Notes under the pieces: model-generated | What the model was told of the DNA's origin: nothing | The model's input: the letters and a program-made list of their open reading frames with translations, nothing else | The model's database searches: none | Shown: in pieces, positions 44,688 through 54,445 of the stretch | How positions within the stretch are numbered: position 1 is the first letter of the stretch | How the letters are laid out: every line of letters starts with the position of its first letter | Made by a program: the position numbers and the translations under genes | Assembly: GCA_903885665.1 (NCBI GenBank) | Contig: CAISJL010000185.1 | Coordinates: 24,686-88,685 of the forward strand | Reading direction: 5' to 3' | From: an uncultured beta proteobacterium | GTDB lineage: Bacteria; Pseudomonadota; Gammaproteobacteria; Burkholderiales; SG8-41 | Length of the DNA: 64,000 bases

Positions 44688-45554
44688 ATGATTCATAGTA
44701 TGACCGGTTACGCAACTGCTGCTCAAGAGCTTACTTGGGGCTCAGTCAGTATTGAATTGCGCTCGGTAAATCATCGCTATCTGGACATCTCATTTCGGGT
44801 GCCCGACGAGTTACGCGCCATTGAGCAACAACTACGCGAAGCAATATCCAAAGTGATGACCCGCGGCAAAGTCGAATGCCGGGTTGCCTATGCCCTGCGC
44901 TCAGGCCTCCAAGGTAGTAGTGGCTTAGATCCTGCGCTACTCGCCCAGGTGCTCAAACTCAACGAGCAGGCCCAAGCGGCCTTGCCCGAGGCGCGACCAC
45001 TCGCAGTTAACGATATCTTACGCTGGCCAGGCATGCTGGGTTTAGATACGCTACCCGTGGACGAACTGCGTAGTTCAGCCCTATCACTGATCACCCAGGC
45101 GCTTACCGAATTTAGCGCTGCCCGCGCCCGTGAAGGCGCAAAACTGGCCACCATCATACTAGAGCGTACAGCGAGCATGCGTGAGCGCATTGCCACTGTT
45201 CAACCGCGGATGCCTGAGATCATTGCCAGCTATCAACAAAAACTCAACGCCCGCTTACGTGAGGCCATGCTCAGCACCGATGATGAGCGTATCCGCCAAG
45301 AGGTTACGCTATTCGTTAATAAAATTGATGTTGATGAAGAACTGGCCCGATTAGCGACTCACTTAGATGAGCTTACCCGCATTGTGAAGCACGGTGGCGC
45401 TGCGGGTAAACGCTTAGATTTTTTGATGCAGGAACTCAACCGCGAAGCCAATACCCTTGGCTCTAAGTCTGCCGATATGACTGTTACACAAGTCGCGATG
45501 GACTTAAAATTACTGATCGAACAGATGCGCGAACAAATCCAAAATATCGAGTAA
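44688..45554 (+). CDS. yicC: YicC family endoribonuclease-like protein
   Basis: A 288-residue protein with the YicC N-terminus (MIHSMTGYATAAQ, VEIRSVNHRYLDISFR-like) and C-terminal DUF1732 domain (EVTLFVNKIDVDEELARLATH, GKRLDFLMQELNREANTLGSKS). YicC proteins degrade small RNAs and affect stationary-phase fitness. The start ATG 44688 has AAGG 8 bases upstream; an in-frame GTG at 44679 is less likely. The first gene of the yicC-gmk-rpoZ-spoT group. Confidence 0.95.
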   Translation: MIHSMTGYATAAQELTWGSVSIELRSVNHRYLDISFRVPDELRAIEQQLREAISKVMTRGKVECRVAYALRSGLQGSSGLDPALLAQVLKLNEQAQAALPEARPLAVNDILRWPGMLGLDTLPVDELRSSALSLITQALTEFSAARAREGAKLATIILERTASMRERIATVQPRMPEIIASYQQKLNARLREAMLSTDDERIRQEVTLFVNKIDVDEELARLATHLDELTRIVKHGGAAGKRLDFLMQELNREANTLGSKSADMTVTQVAMDLKLLIEQMREQIQNIE

Positions 45555-45557
45555 TTC

Positions 45558-46175
45558 ATGAACGGAAATTTATATATCGTAAGCGCCCCTTCTGGCGCCG
45601 GTAAAACGAGTCTAGTCGCTGCATTGCTAAATGCCGATGCTGGCATACGAGGTTCAATCTCTTATACCACCCGCCAACCACGCCCGGGTGAAATACACGG
45701 CACCCATTATCATTTTGTCAGCAGCGCAGAGTTTCAAGAAGTGGCCCGCACTGGTGGATTTCTAGAGTCTGCTCAAGTGCACGGGAACTCCTACGGCACT
45801 TCCAAGCAATGGGTGGAAAATCAACTGGCTACCGGGATCGATATCGTACTCGAAATCGACTGGCAGGGCGCAGAGCAGATTCGCCAAATCGTCCCCACTA
45901 GCATTAGTATTTTTATCCTGCCACCCTCGCTAGATACGCTAGAGAAGCGGCTGTTTTCAAGGGGGCAAGATGACGCCACTGTGATCGCGCGACGCACTGC
46001 CGCCGCCCGCGCCGAAATCGCCCATGTTACGGACTTCAACTATGTTATCATTAACGACGGCTTTGCGGTCGCAGCAGCAGAATTGCAAACTATAGTTCGC
46101 GCTGAACGCCTGCGCAGTTGGCGCCAGCTGCAACGACACGGCACCTTAATTAACCAACTCAATCAACCACTCTAA
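45558..46175 (+). CDS. gmk: Guanylate kinase
   Basis: A 205-residue P-loop kinase (VSAPSGAGKTSLV) with the GMP-binding segments SYTTRQPRPGEIHGTHYHF and FLESAQVHGNSYGTS, and DFNYVIIND at the C-terminus. It converts GMP to GDP, feeding both RNA synthesis and (p)ppGpp metabolism. It begins 3 bases after yicC and 13 before rpoZ. Confidence 0.97.
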   Translation: MNGNLYIVSAPSGAGKTSLVAALLNADAGIRGSISYTTRQPRPGEIHGTHYHFVSSAEFQEVARTGGFLESAQVHGNSYGTSKQWVENQLATGIDIVLEIDWQGAEQIRQIVPTSISIFILPPSLDTLEKRLFSRGQDDATVIARRTAAARAEIAHVTDFNYVIINDGFAVAAAELQTIVRAERLRSWRQLQRHGTLINQLNQPL

Positions 46176-46188
46176 GTAGGATACCGCC

Positions 46189-46395
46189 ATGGCCCGTATT
46201 ACCGTAGATGACTGCATGAAAATCATACCCAATCGTTTTGATATGACATTAGCCTCCACCTTCCGTGCCCGCCAACTCGCTAATGGTGCCCAGCCGATGA
46301 TCGAAGTCTCACGCGACAAGCATACTGTTGTTGCATTACGTGAATTGGCTGCTGGCAAATACGGCTCTGAAATCTTAAACAAAAGCTCTACCTAG
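46189..46395 (+). CDS. rpoZ: RNA polymerase omega subunit
   Basis: A 68-residue omega subunit ([41 protein letters not shown]). It helps assemble the core polymerase and forms part of a ppGpp site. It is placed directly before spoT, as usual in Proteobacteria. Confidence 0.97.
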   Translation: MARITVDDCMKIIPNRFDMTLASTFRARQLANGAQPMIEVSRDKHTVVALRELAAGKYGSEILNKSST

Positions 46396-46462
46396 AGCAC
46401 ACTATGCCGCTCCGGGCTGATCTTGGCATCTTGTTCGCAGTCACAGCACTGCCCAAGAGTAC

Positions 46463-48613
46463 ATGAGCAAGCCCGAACCACTACCACCAACACCCACGGC
46501 GACACCACCGTCGCCGTTTGGTGATTGGTTAGACTACCTGAAGGCCAGCGACCTCACCCAACTGGAGGCCGCATACCGTTTTAGCGAGCAAGCGCATAGC
46601 GGGCAATTTCGTAAATCCGGTGAACCTTACATTGCCCATCCTTTAGCGGTGGCGCGCATCTTAGCGCAATGGCATCTAGACGCCCAAGCATTAACCGCGG
46701 CACTTCTACACGACGTCGTCGAAGACACCTTATTCACTACCGAGAATATTGAATCGCGCTTTGGCAAGCCGGTCGCCGAACTGGTCGACGGTGTATCTAA
46801 GCTCGATCGTATTGAGTTTGAAAGTGTAGAGCGCGCACAGGCCGAGAACTTTCGAAAAATGCTTTTAGCAATGGCCCGTGACGTACGGGTGATGCTCATC
46901 AAATTAGCTGACCGCCTACATAACATGCGCACCCTCGCCGCAGTCGATGCCCAACGCCGACAACGAATCGCGCACGAGACTCTAGATATCTACGCACCCA
47001 TTGCCAATCGCTTGGGTTTAAACAGTATCTACCAAGAAATGGAAGATCTGGCATTTCAAAACCTCTACCCCGAACGGCACCGCGTATTAACTAAGGCTAT
47101 GCGCACGGCACGTGGCAATCGACGAGAAATCGTCAATAAAGTGATTGCCAATATTAAAGAGCGGCTGGCCGAATACGGCGTCGTTGCAGAAATACAAGGT
47201 CGCGAAAAACACATTTATTCTGTGTATCAAAAAATGCGTGAGAAGCACCTTTCTTTTGCACAAGTACATGACATTTTTGGGTTTCGGATTATTGTGAAAG
47301 ATATGCCTGCATGCTATGTCGCAATGGGGGTGCTACACAGCTTGTACAAGCCCATCCCCGGCAAATTTAAAGATTACATCGCCATCCCCAAAGCCAATGG
47401 CTATCAATCCTTACATACCAGCTTATTTGGACCGGTCGGTAGCCCAATTGAATTTCAAATTCGCACCAACGACATGCATAAAATTGCAGAGGCCGGTGTT
47501 GCCTCGCATTGGCTGTATAAAAGTGCAAACTCTTCTTTGTCCGAATTGCAAAAGAAAACTCATCAGTGGTTACAAAGTCTACTGGAGATGCAAACCGAGT
47601 CTGGTGACTCGATTGAATTTTTAGAGCATCTCAAGGTCGATTTATTTCCTGATGAGGTCTATGTATTTACCCCTAAAGGCAAAATACTGTCCCTGCCGCG
47701 AGAAGCCACGGCAGTCGACTTTGCCTATGCCGTGCATACTGATATCGGCAATCGCTGCGTAGCGGTTAAAATTAATCAGTCCTTAATGCCGTTACGCACC
47801 ATATTGCGCAATGGTGACCGAATTGAAATCGTCACCGCCTCCCATGCCAAACCAAATCCACTGTGGCTTAATTTTGTAGTCACTGCGAAAGCCCGAGCGC
47901 ATATTCGCCATTTTGTAAAAACCCTACATTTTTCTGAGTCAGTGCAGCTGGGTTCGAGACTACTACAACAAGCAATGCACCAATCCTCACTCAATGTCAA
48001 CGCGATCAGCGAGTATCAATGGCAAAAATTAATCCGTGATACTGGCGCTAAAAATCGCGACAATATTTTATCTGACATTGGACTCGGGAAACGACTAGCC
48101 ATAGTTGTTGCGCACCAACTACTCGCAAGCAATCCTAAATTACCTGCCACACCGCGCTCCTCAATCCCGGTGATTATCCGTGGCTCTGAAGGTATTGCAG
48201 TACAATTTGCCCGATGCTGCGGACCAATCCCTGGCGATCAAATTATTGGCATCATCAGCAAAGGTCAAGGGATGGCTGTGCATACTCAAGAGTGCATGGC
48301 TATTAATAAAAATCAGCGTGATCCTGAGCGATTAATTGACTTGGAATGGGATGCGAATCCAAGCAAACTATTTGATGTGGGCATCCGCTTAGTTGTCGCT
48401 AATCAACGGGGCGTATTAGCCACGGTTGCGGCAGAAATCTCCTCAGCAGAGTCCAATATTCAAAATGTTACCGTAGACCCTGATGATGGTGGCACCTATA
48501 CCGTGATGCGCTTTACCGTACAGGTCAAACATCGCATGCATCTTGCCCGCATCGTGCGTAACTTACGTAAAATTCCGGAGGTCGTGCGGATTAGTCGAGT
48601 AAAAGGCTCATAG
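46463..48613 (+). CDS. spoT: Bifunctional (p)ppGpp synthetase/hydrolase SpoT (RelA/SpoT family)
   Basis: A 716-residue stringent-response enzyme. The HD hydrolase domain (about residues 50-200) is intact (HPLAVARIL, HDVVEDT, KLADRLHNMRTL). The synthetase domain follows (about 230-350: KEHIYSVYQKM, DIFGFRIIV, YKSLHTSLFGP-like), then TGS (about 395-455: VYVFTPKGKILSLPREATAVDFAYAVH) and a C-terminal ACT domain (about 640-715). An intact HD site marks it as SpoT/Rel-type rather than RelA. It is preceded by rpoZ. Confidence 0.96.
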   Translation: MSKPEPLPPTPTATPPSPFGDWLDYLKASDLTQLEAAYRFSEQAHSGQFRKSGEPYIAHPLAVARILAQWHLDAQALTAALLHDVVEDTLFTTENIESRFGKPVAELVDGVSKLDRIEFESVERAQAENFRKMLLAMARDVRVMLIKLADRLHNMRTLAAVDAQRRQRIAHETLDIYAPIANRLGLNSIYQEMEDLAFQNLYPERHRVLTKAMRTARGNRREIVNKVIANIKERLAEYGVVAEIQGREKHIYSVYQKMREKHLSFAQVHDIFGFRIIVKDMPACYVAMGVLHSLYKPIPGKFKDYIAIPKANGYQSLHTSLFGPVGSPIEFQIRTNDMHKIAEAGVASHWLYKSANSSLSELQKKTHQWLQSLLEMQTESGDSIEFLEHLKVDLFPDEVYVFTPKGKILSLPREATAVDFAYAVHTDIGNRCVAVKINQSLMPLRTILRNGDRIEIVTASHAKPNPLWLNFVVTAKARAHIRHFVKTLHFSESVQLGSRLLQQAMHQSSLNVNAISEYQWQKLIRDTGAKNRDNILSDIGLGKRLAIVVAHQLLASNPKLPATPRSSIPVIIRGSEGIAVQFARCCGPIPGDQIIGIISKGQGMAVHTQECMAINKNQRDPERLIDLEWDANPSKLFDVGIRLVVANQRGVLATVAAEISSAESNIQNVTVDPDDGGTYTVMRFTVQVKHRMHLARIVRNLRKIPEVVRISRVKGS

Positions 48614-48653
48614 GGTTCATAGGCCGCATGCGTCGCATCAACTGACCGCTGAA

Positions 48654-48841
48654 TCAACCCACACTGGGCAAGCGATTCAAATCGCGACAATCTCGAATCA
48701 ACTGTTCAACATCGACTTGAGATTCAATCAATAGTTGAATCGGGGCCAGATTAATTCTCACAATACAATCACCCTAATGATGTGCCCAGCATTGGTTGGG
48801 ATGCGCTCACCGTAATTAAAATGAACCGCTGATTTCCGCAT
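48654..48841 (-). pseudogene. Possible small frameshifted gene after spoT
   Basis: Two overlapping short minus-strand frames look like one interrupted protein. The first runs from ATG 48841 to a stop at 48758 (MRKSAVHFNYGERIPTNAGH...). The second, in the next frame, ends at 48654 (RINLAPIQLLIESQVDVEQL..., 35 residues from GTG 48761). A single-base shift near 48765 would join them into ~60 residues. The composition looks protein-like, but I do not recognise the family. Chance is possible. Confidence 0.3.
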
Positions 48842-48860
48842 GATCGCAGCATCCAGCACA

Positions 48861-48890
48861 ACGTAACGTAAGCTAAGTTAAGTTAAGTTA
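48861..48890. repeat. Pentamer repeat (ACGTA/AGTTA), six units
   Basis: ACGTA twice, AGCTA once and AGTTA three times follow each other just downstream of the VOC gene stop (minus strand). Confidence 0.75.
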
Positions 48891-48901
48891 ACTATAAATC
48901 T

Positions 48902-49279
48902 CTACTGATAGACTGAAATTTCAATCAGGTTTAAATCCGGATCGCGGATATATACCGATTGAATTGTTCCCAAAGCCCCCGATCTCGGACCAGGCCCAGC
49001 GATAATCTCAATATTAAATTCCTTGAGTCGCGCAATGACTGTCTCAAGCGGAACTGCCGCAATAAAACATAAATCTAAGGTACCTGCTGCAGGCGCATGT
49101 GCCTTGGGCTGGTAGTGCTGTCCAGTCACATGAATATTAATTTTCTGATCGCCATAACGTAAGGCCATACGACCAGCACCAAACATCTCTAATCGCATAC
49201 CCAGCACTGCTGTATAAAACTGTACACATACTTCAGGTTGGGCAGTGGTCAGCACTAAATGATCTAAACGTTCAAGCAT
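48902..49279 (-). CDS. VOC (glyoxalase/dioxygenase superfamily) protein
   Basis: A 125-residue protein with the paired beta-alpha-beta-beta-beta modules of the vicinal-oxygen-chelate fold: MLERLDHLVLTT, CVQFYTAVLGMRLE, then GTLDLCFIAAVPLE and YIRDPDLNLIEISVYQ. His7 and Glu120 are at the usual metal-ligand positions. It resembles the virulence/lactoylglutathione-lyase-like group; the substrate is unknown. It lies downstream of a CoA transferase gene on the same strand (73-base gap) and may act in the same pathway. Confidence 0.9.
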   Translation of the reverse strand: MLERLDHLVLTTAQPEVCVQFYTAVLGMRLEMFGAGRMALRYGDQKINIHVTGQHYQPKAHAPAAGTLDLCFIAAVPLETVIARLKEFNIEIIAGPGPRSGALGTIQSVYIRDPDLNLIEISVYQ

Positions 49280-49352
49280 CTTTATCTTTCATATCATCTC
49301 TAATGAATCACCAGTAGCACTCTACGCTACCTTAATCTAAACCTGGGTAATT

Positions 49353-50621
49353 TCAGATCACCCCTTTATCTCGTAAGTCAGCGATAGTCTCGGGCTTGAG
49401 CCCGGCACGCAACAACACCGCTTCCGTATCCTCGCCCAGTCGTGGCGCTGTGCTACGCACTGCACCCGGGGTCATAGACAGCTTTGGTACTATCCCGGGG
49501 ATCGCTAGGGGGTCACCGTCTCGCGTTTGGATATTGAGAATCATCTCACGCGCAGCGTATTGCGGATCATTGGCAATATCAGCAACTGAATAAATTGCCC
49601 CAGAAGGCACATCATGCGCTTCCAGAATACCTAAGGCACTCAGCTTGTCATGGGTTTGAGTCCAAGCAGTAATCGCCGCATCAATCTCGGCCACACGTTT
49701 AACGCGTCCATCATTGCCAAACAAATCTGGGTCTTGCGCTAAATCCACACGCCCAATTGCACTCATCAAGCGCTTAAAGATGCCATCGCCATTGCCACCA
49801 ATTAATATCCAGCCATCGGTACAGGCATACGCATTCGACGGCGCAATACCGGGTAAGGCGCTACCTGAGGGTTCACGCACCACGCCAAAGGCACTGTACT
49901 CAGGCAATAAACTTTCCATACAATTAAATACACTCTCATAGAGTGCAATATCAATGACCTGACCTCTACCACGTTGTGGTGATCGACGATTACCCTGTAG
50001 TTGCTCATCCTTCGCTAATACTGCCAGTGGCTGCGCATCCCGATGATACAGTGCCATGAGTACCCCAATGACGCCATGCAATGCAGCCAAGGTATCACCA
50101 ATCGACACGCCAACACGCACTGGTACGCGTCCAGGCTCTGCGGTTAAATAGCGCAAGCCTCCCATTGATTCTGCAATAATGCCAAATCCAGGGCGTTGCC
50201 GATAAGGGCCGGTCTGGCCGTAACCTGAGATACGCACCATGACCAGACTCGGGTTAATTTGACTAAGCGTCTCCCAGCCTATGCCCCATTCCTCCATTTT
50301 TCCGGGCCGGAAATTTTCAATCAGCACATCGGCTTCTTTGACCAACTCGCGCAATATGTTCTGTCCCTCTGGCTGGTTTAAGTCGAGGGTGACGGATTGC
50401 TTGTTACGAGATTGGACTTCCCACCACACAGAATTATTTTGGCGGAGCATGCGCCATTTACGCAAAGGATCCCCTTTACCAGGCGGTTCTATTTTGATGA
50501 CCTCGGCGCCAAAGTCACCTAAAGTCTTGCCAAGAAAAGGGCCGGCAATCAACTGACCAAGCTCAATAACCCGCACGCCTTGGAGAGGACCGTTATTCTT
50601 GATTGGCACGCTAGCATCCAC
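49353..50621 (-). CDS. CaiB/BaiF family CoA transferase
   Basis: A 422-residue class III CoA transferase: GVRVIELGQLIAGPFLGKTLGDFGAEVIKIEPPGKGDPLRKW, then SVTLDLNQPEGQ, NFRPGKMEEWGIG and a C-terminal GEDTEAVL. These enzymes move CoA between carboxylic acids through an aspartyl-CoA intermediate. The substrate acid is not evident. A low-complexity insert around residues 205-220 (RRSPQRGRGQ) is unusual. It is followed by a VOC protein gene and preceded on the same strand by the molybdenum hydroxylase genes. Confidence 0.92.
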   Translation of the reverse strand: MDASVPIKNNGPLQGVRVIELGQLIAGPFLGKTLGDFGAEVIKIEPPGKGDPLRKWRMLRQNNSVWWEVQSRNKQSVTLDLNQPEGQNILRELVKEADVLIENFRPGKMEEWGIGWETLSQINPSLVMVRISGYGQTGPYRQRPGFGIIAESMGGLRYLTAEPGRVPVRVGVSIGDTLAALHGVIGVLMALYHRDAQPLAVLAKDEQLQGNRRSPQRGRGQVIDIALYESVFNCMESLLPEYSAFGVVREPSGSALPGIAPSNAYACTDGWILIGGNGDGIFKRLMSAIGRVDLAQDPDLFGNDGRVKRVAEIDAAITAWTQTHDKLSALGILEAHDVPSGAIYSVADIANDPQYAAREMILNIQTRDGDPLAIPGIVPKLSMTPGAVRSTAPRLGEDTEAVLLRAGLKPETIADLRDKGVI

Positions 50622-50757
50622 CTGATGTATTCGACGCTTAGATATTCAATGCTTAGGTATTATTCAATGCTTAATCGGGGCCTGCATCTTGGAGTGCTCA
50701 GCTTGGAGCGCACACAGCGTAACCCCTGAGCGCTATGAATGAACGGCCCCGCCCAGT

Positions 50758-51228
50758 TTACTGATGTGACAAGCGTGAAGCAGCCTGCTTAACCGCCTTC
50801 ACAATATTGATATAGCCAGTACAGCGACACATATTGCCCTCAAGACCATGGATGATTTGCTCATCAGTGGGTTGCGGATGATCTTTTAGGAATGCCGAAA
50901 CCGCCATAATCATCCCAGGAGTGCAAAAACCACATTGCAGCGCATGACATTGGGTAAACGCTTCTTGCACTGGATGCAGTTGGTCCCCGTTAGCCATGCC
51001 TTCAATCGTCACGATAGTCGCGCCATTTGCCTGAACCGCGAGCATAGTGCACGATTTGACTGCACGGCCATCTACATGAATTGTGCAAGCGCCACACTGG
51101 CTGGTATCGCAGCCGACATGAGTGCCCGTCAAATGCAAAGTATCTCGCAAGAAGTTAGCCAATAGTACGCGATCTTCAACCTCCGCGCGGTGTTTGACGC
51201 CATTGACGGTCATTTCGACTGTTGCCAT
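50758..51228 (-). CDS. Molybdenum hydroxylase small subunit, two [2Fe-2S] clusters (CoxS type)
   Basis: A 156-residue subunit with the plant-ferredoxin cluster Cys40, Cys45, Cys48 and Cys60 (GCDTSQCGAC) and the helical-domain cluster Cys99, Cys102, Cys134 and Cys136 (CGFCTPGM, CRCTGY). It carries electrons from the molybdenum site to FAD. Third gene of an L-M-S operon, 89 bases after the flavin subunit. Confidence 0.94.
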   Translation of the reverse strand: MATVEMTVNGVKHRAEVEDRVLLANFLRDTLHLTGTHVGCDTSQCGACTIHVDGRAVKSCTMLAVQANGATIVTIEGMANGDQLHPVQEAFTQCHALQCGFCTPGMIMAVSAFLKDHPQPTDEQIIHGLEGNMCRCTGYINIVKAVKQAASRLSHQ

Positions 51229-51317
51229 TGCAGAGTTTTCCCTTAGTTAGTCTGTAGCCATAATGAGTATTGAGGTAAGCGCGACAGATTCAATCGCCTC
51301 ACCGTGAATCGTTGCGA

Positions 51318-52115
51318 TCAAGTAGACATTTGCGCAATTGCGCGTTTTGCCATCACTCGCACCAGCTGCCCTCGATATTCGCTAGTGCCATGAATATCTG
51401 CATTCAAATCGTCAGTCGCCAGCGCGGCAGTCGCAGCCACGCCAGGATTGAATGATTGACTCAAAGCATGCTCTGCTTCGGCCCAACGAAATACGCCTGG
51501 GCCAGCGCCTGTGACCGCCACTTGAATGCCGGCAGTCGTCTTTGCGATAAAGACACCCGCCATAGCGTAACCCGAAGCTGGGTGTGGAAACTTGGCGTAT
51601 GCAGCTTTACTCGGAATTGGAAAGTCGATACGAACAATCAACTCACCGGCCTCTAGCGCGGTGGCAAACATGCCCAAAAAGAAATCAGCTGCAGCAATTT
51701 GACGCAGGTTAGTGACAATGGTTGCGCCTAATCCGAGAACCGCTGACGGATAATCAGCAGCCGGATCATTATTAGCAACCGAACCGCCCAAAGTGCCGCG
51801 ATTACGCACTTGCGGATCACCAATCTGACCGGCTAAATCCGCCAACGCAGGAATCGCCTCGCGCACGATGTCAGAACTAGCCACTTGATAATGCCGAGTC
51901 GCAGCGCCAATGCTTAACGTTGCGCCTTGATGGAAAATCCCGGACAACTCAGAAATCCCTGTAATATCAATAAGTTGCGTTGGAGCGGCGAGTCTAGCTT
52001 TAAGAGTAGGCAACAAAGTCATGCCACCCGATAAGGGCTTGGCCTCTGGGTCTTTAGATAAAGCTTGCGCTGCAGCGGTGAGCGATGGTGCTTTGTGATA
52101 CTGAAATGCTTGCAT
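51318..52115 (-). CDS. Molybdenum hydroxylase FAD-binding subunit (CoxM type)
   Basis: A 265-residue subunit with the FAD motifs AKPLSGGMTLLPTLKARL and RNRGTLGGSVANNDPAADYPSAVLGL, as in CoxM and XdhB. It hands electrons to the final acceptor. It lies 2 bases after the large subunit gene, so the two are translationally linked. Confidence 0.93.
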   Translation of the reverse strand: MQAFQYHKAPSLTAAAQALSKDPEAKPLSGGMTLLPTLKARLAAPTQLIDITGISELSGIFHQGATLSIGAATRHYQVASSDIVREAIPALADLAGQIGDPQVRNRGTLGGSVANNDPAADYPSAVLGLGATIVTNLRQIAAADFFLGMFATALEAGELIVRIDFPIPSKAAYAKFPHPASGYAMAGVFIAKTTAGIQVAVTGAGPGVFRWAEAEHALSQSFNPGVAATAALATDDLNADIHGTSEYRGQLVRVMAKRAIAQMST

Positions 52116-52117
52116 GA

Positions 52118-54445
52118 TCAGTGTCCTTTCTTAGCGGCAGCAATGGCTTGCCACACTTTATTGGCCGTCAGCGGCATATCCATAGGCGGCACGCCTAGCG
52201 GGCGCAGCGCATTCATAACGGCATTAGTTAGCGCACTCAGTGAGGCTGTGCAACCCGACTCGCCCATACCCTTCACCCCAATTGGGCTAACCGTACCAAT
52301 CGTTGTGTGTTCAGCGATTGTCATCTCCTTAATCCAACCAGCCTTAGGCATTGGGTAGTCCATAAAACTACCCGTTAGCAACTGACCGCTATTCGGGTCA
52401 TAAATCATTTTCTCGCCAAATATCTGACCCCAACCTTGAGCTACAGCACCGTGCATTTGCCCCTCAACAATGGCATGGTTGATGACCTTGCCACAATCGT
52501 CGACAGTCACGTATTGCACGAGACTCGTCACCCCAGTATCCGGATCAATTTCAATCTCAGCAATATGACAGCCGTTGGGGTAGGTTGAACCAAACTTACC
52601 CTCACCTTTTGCCGTTAAGGTTTGTTTGTCTGCTAGCTGCCCCAGAGTCACCACGCGATCTGAAGCGTTCGATTTAAATTCACCGTGAGCATAAGTCACT
52701 TGCGAAGGCTCTACCCCAAGGCGCTCTGCCGCCAACGGAATGGCGATCTCAATCAGCTTTTTAGCCGCCAGATGTCCCACGGTGCCGGCACCAACCATAG
52801 TCCGTGAACCGCCGGTGTGGTTACCAATGAGCACACGCTCGGGCGCGCCCTGACGTAAACGAATACGCTCAGCCGGTATGCCGAGCGCATCACCAATAAT
52901 TTGCGCAAAAGTTGTCTCATGACCCTGACCTTGCGAGTGTGCGACAGTAAATGCAGTAATCACACCATCACTGGCCACTTCTAATTGAACCTCATCTTTG
53001 GGATACATACCCGCACCGGAATTCTCGATCACTGTTGCCATACCAAGGCCACGAATCAAACCTTTAGCTGCTGCTGTTTCTTCGCGCGCTCTAAAACCAT
53101 CAACATCAGCGAGCTTAAGCGCTTTCTCTAATACTGCAGGAAAGTCTGCAATATCATAGACTGAGCCAGTTGGCGTTTTGTAAGGGAACGCTGTGGACGG
53201 GATAAAGTTGCGGCGCCGAATTTCAGCCGGATCGATCTTCATTTGCGCTGCCGACTCATCAACCAAACGCTCAATCACAAACGCAATCTCAGGACGCGCT
53301 GCACCACGATAAGCAGATACTGGCGTGGTGTTTGTTAGCGTCACGCGCCAACGACCAAATAAATTCTGGGTCTTATAGACACCATTTAAGCAAGTCACGG
53401 GATTACGCATCGGACTCACCGGACCACCCGGATGTAGATAAGCGCCCATATCGGCAATCCAGTCCAAGCGCATAGCGAGAAAATGACCATCACGATCTAG
53501 CGCCATTTCGCCAAACACATAGTTTGCGCGGCCATGCGAGTCGGCTAAGAATCCCTCGCTACGAGTAGACACCCACTTCACTGGCCGGCCCAGCGCTTGC
53601 GCGGCCATCATCAAACTACAATACTCAGAATACGCAATGCTACGCTGCCCAAAACCACCACCGACATCACGAGTTTCTACAGTGATTTTGTCTTCGGCAA
53701 CGCCAGTATATGCGGCTAATTGCGTACGCATCATATTGACACCCTGTACTGGCACGTGCACAGTAAATGCGCCACTCGCTACGTTGTAATCGACCAAACA
53801 GGCTCTAGGTTCCATCGGATTTGGCGCCACACGGGTGCAATCTAATTGCAAACGCGTGATATGGGCTGCACTGGCAAACGCTGCCTCAACAGCGGCCGCA
53901 TCACCAACTTCTTGCTCAAACACCAAGTTATCGGGAACACTGTCATGAAGTTGCGGCGCGCCCGGCGCCAGTGCCAAGGCTGGATCAATCACCATTGGCA
54001 AGTCTTCATATTCGACTTCAATCAATTCAATCGCGTCTTGCGCTAGCAAGGCGCTCGTAGCCACCACCAAAGCAACCAAATCACCCACAAAGCGCACTGT
54101 GCCATCAGCCAAGGTTGGACGGTCAGGAAAGCGCCCCTTCATCCCGTCTTTACCAGGGAAGGTCAATAAGTTGAGCGGCCGCACATGTCCAGCAGCGACA
54201 GCATCTGCGCCGGTATAGACCGCTAACACGCCAGGTGCACTACGCGCAGCATCGGTATTCATCGAGAGAATCTTAGCGTGAGCCCGATCAGAGCGTAAAA
54301 AACACGCATAGGTCTGATTCGGCAAGTCCCAATCAGCGGAATAGCGACCCTCGCCTTTGATTAAACGTAAGTCCTCAAACCGACTGACTTTGGCACCGCC
54401 AATAGTAAACAAAGCTTGATGATGTTCTGCATGATGTTGATCCAT
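52118..54445 (-). CDS. Xanthine dehydrogenase family molybdopterin-binding subunit (CoxL-like)
   Basis: A 775-residue catalytic subunit with GGGFGQR (about 262-268) for the cofactor, AYRGAAR at 378-384, QGQGHETTFAQI and the catalytic Glu near residue 729 in KGMGESG. True aerobic CO dehydrogenase carries AYXCSFR with a cysteine that binds copper. That cysteine is absent here, so this is the form II-like group whose substrates are other aldehydes, acyl-CoAs or heterocycles. It is the first gene of the L-M-S operon, divergent from the cystathionine beta-lyase gene. Confidence 0.93.
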   Translation of the reverse strand: MDQHHAEHHQALFTIGGAKVSRFEDLRLIKGEGRYSADWDLPNQTYACFLRSDRAHAKILSMNTDAARSAPGVLAVYTGADAVAAGHVRPLNLLTFPGKDGMKGRFPDRPTLADGTVRFVGDLVALVVATSALLAQDAIELIEVEYEDLPMVIDPALALAPGAPQLHDSVPDNLVFEQEVGDAAAVEAAFASAAHITRLQLDCTRVAPNPMEPRACLVDYNVASGAFTVHVPVQGVNMMRTQLAAYTGVAEDKITVETRDVGGGFGQRSIAYSEYCSLMMAAQALGRPVKWVSTRSEGFLADSHGRANYVFGEMALDRDGHFLAMRLDWIADMGAYLHPGGPVSPMRNPVTCLNGVYKTQNLFGRWRVTLTNTTPVSAYRGAARPEIAFVIERLVDESAAQMKIDPAEIRRRNFIPSTAFPYKTPTGSVYDIADFPAVLEKALKLADVDGFRAREETAAAKGLIRGLGMATVIENSGAGMYPKDEVQLEVASDGVITAFTVAHSQGQGHETTFAQIIGDALGIPAERIRLRQGAPERVLIGNHTGGSRTMVGAGTVGHLAAKKLIEIAIPLAAERLGVEPSQVTYAHGEFKSNASDRVVTLGQLADKQTLTAKGEGKFGSTYPNGCHIAEIEIDPDTGVTSLVQYVTVDDCGKVINHAIVEGQMHGAVAQGWGQIFGEKMIYDPNSGQLLTGSFMDYPMPKAGWIKEMTIAEHTTIGTVSPIGVKGMGESGCTASLSALTNAVMNALRPLGVPPMDMPLTANKVWQAIAAAKKGH

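Noticed and set aside
48660..48700. tRNA-like sequence around GATTCAAATCGC
   Set aside because: No full cloverleaf arms can be drawn around it.
52118..54445. Aerobic carbon monoxide dehydrogenase
   Set aside because: The active-site loop reads AYRGAAR, without the copper-binding Cys of AYXCSFR, and the gene order is L-M-S.
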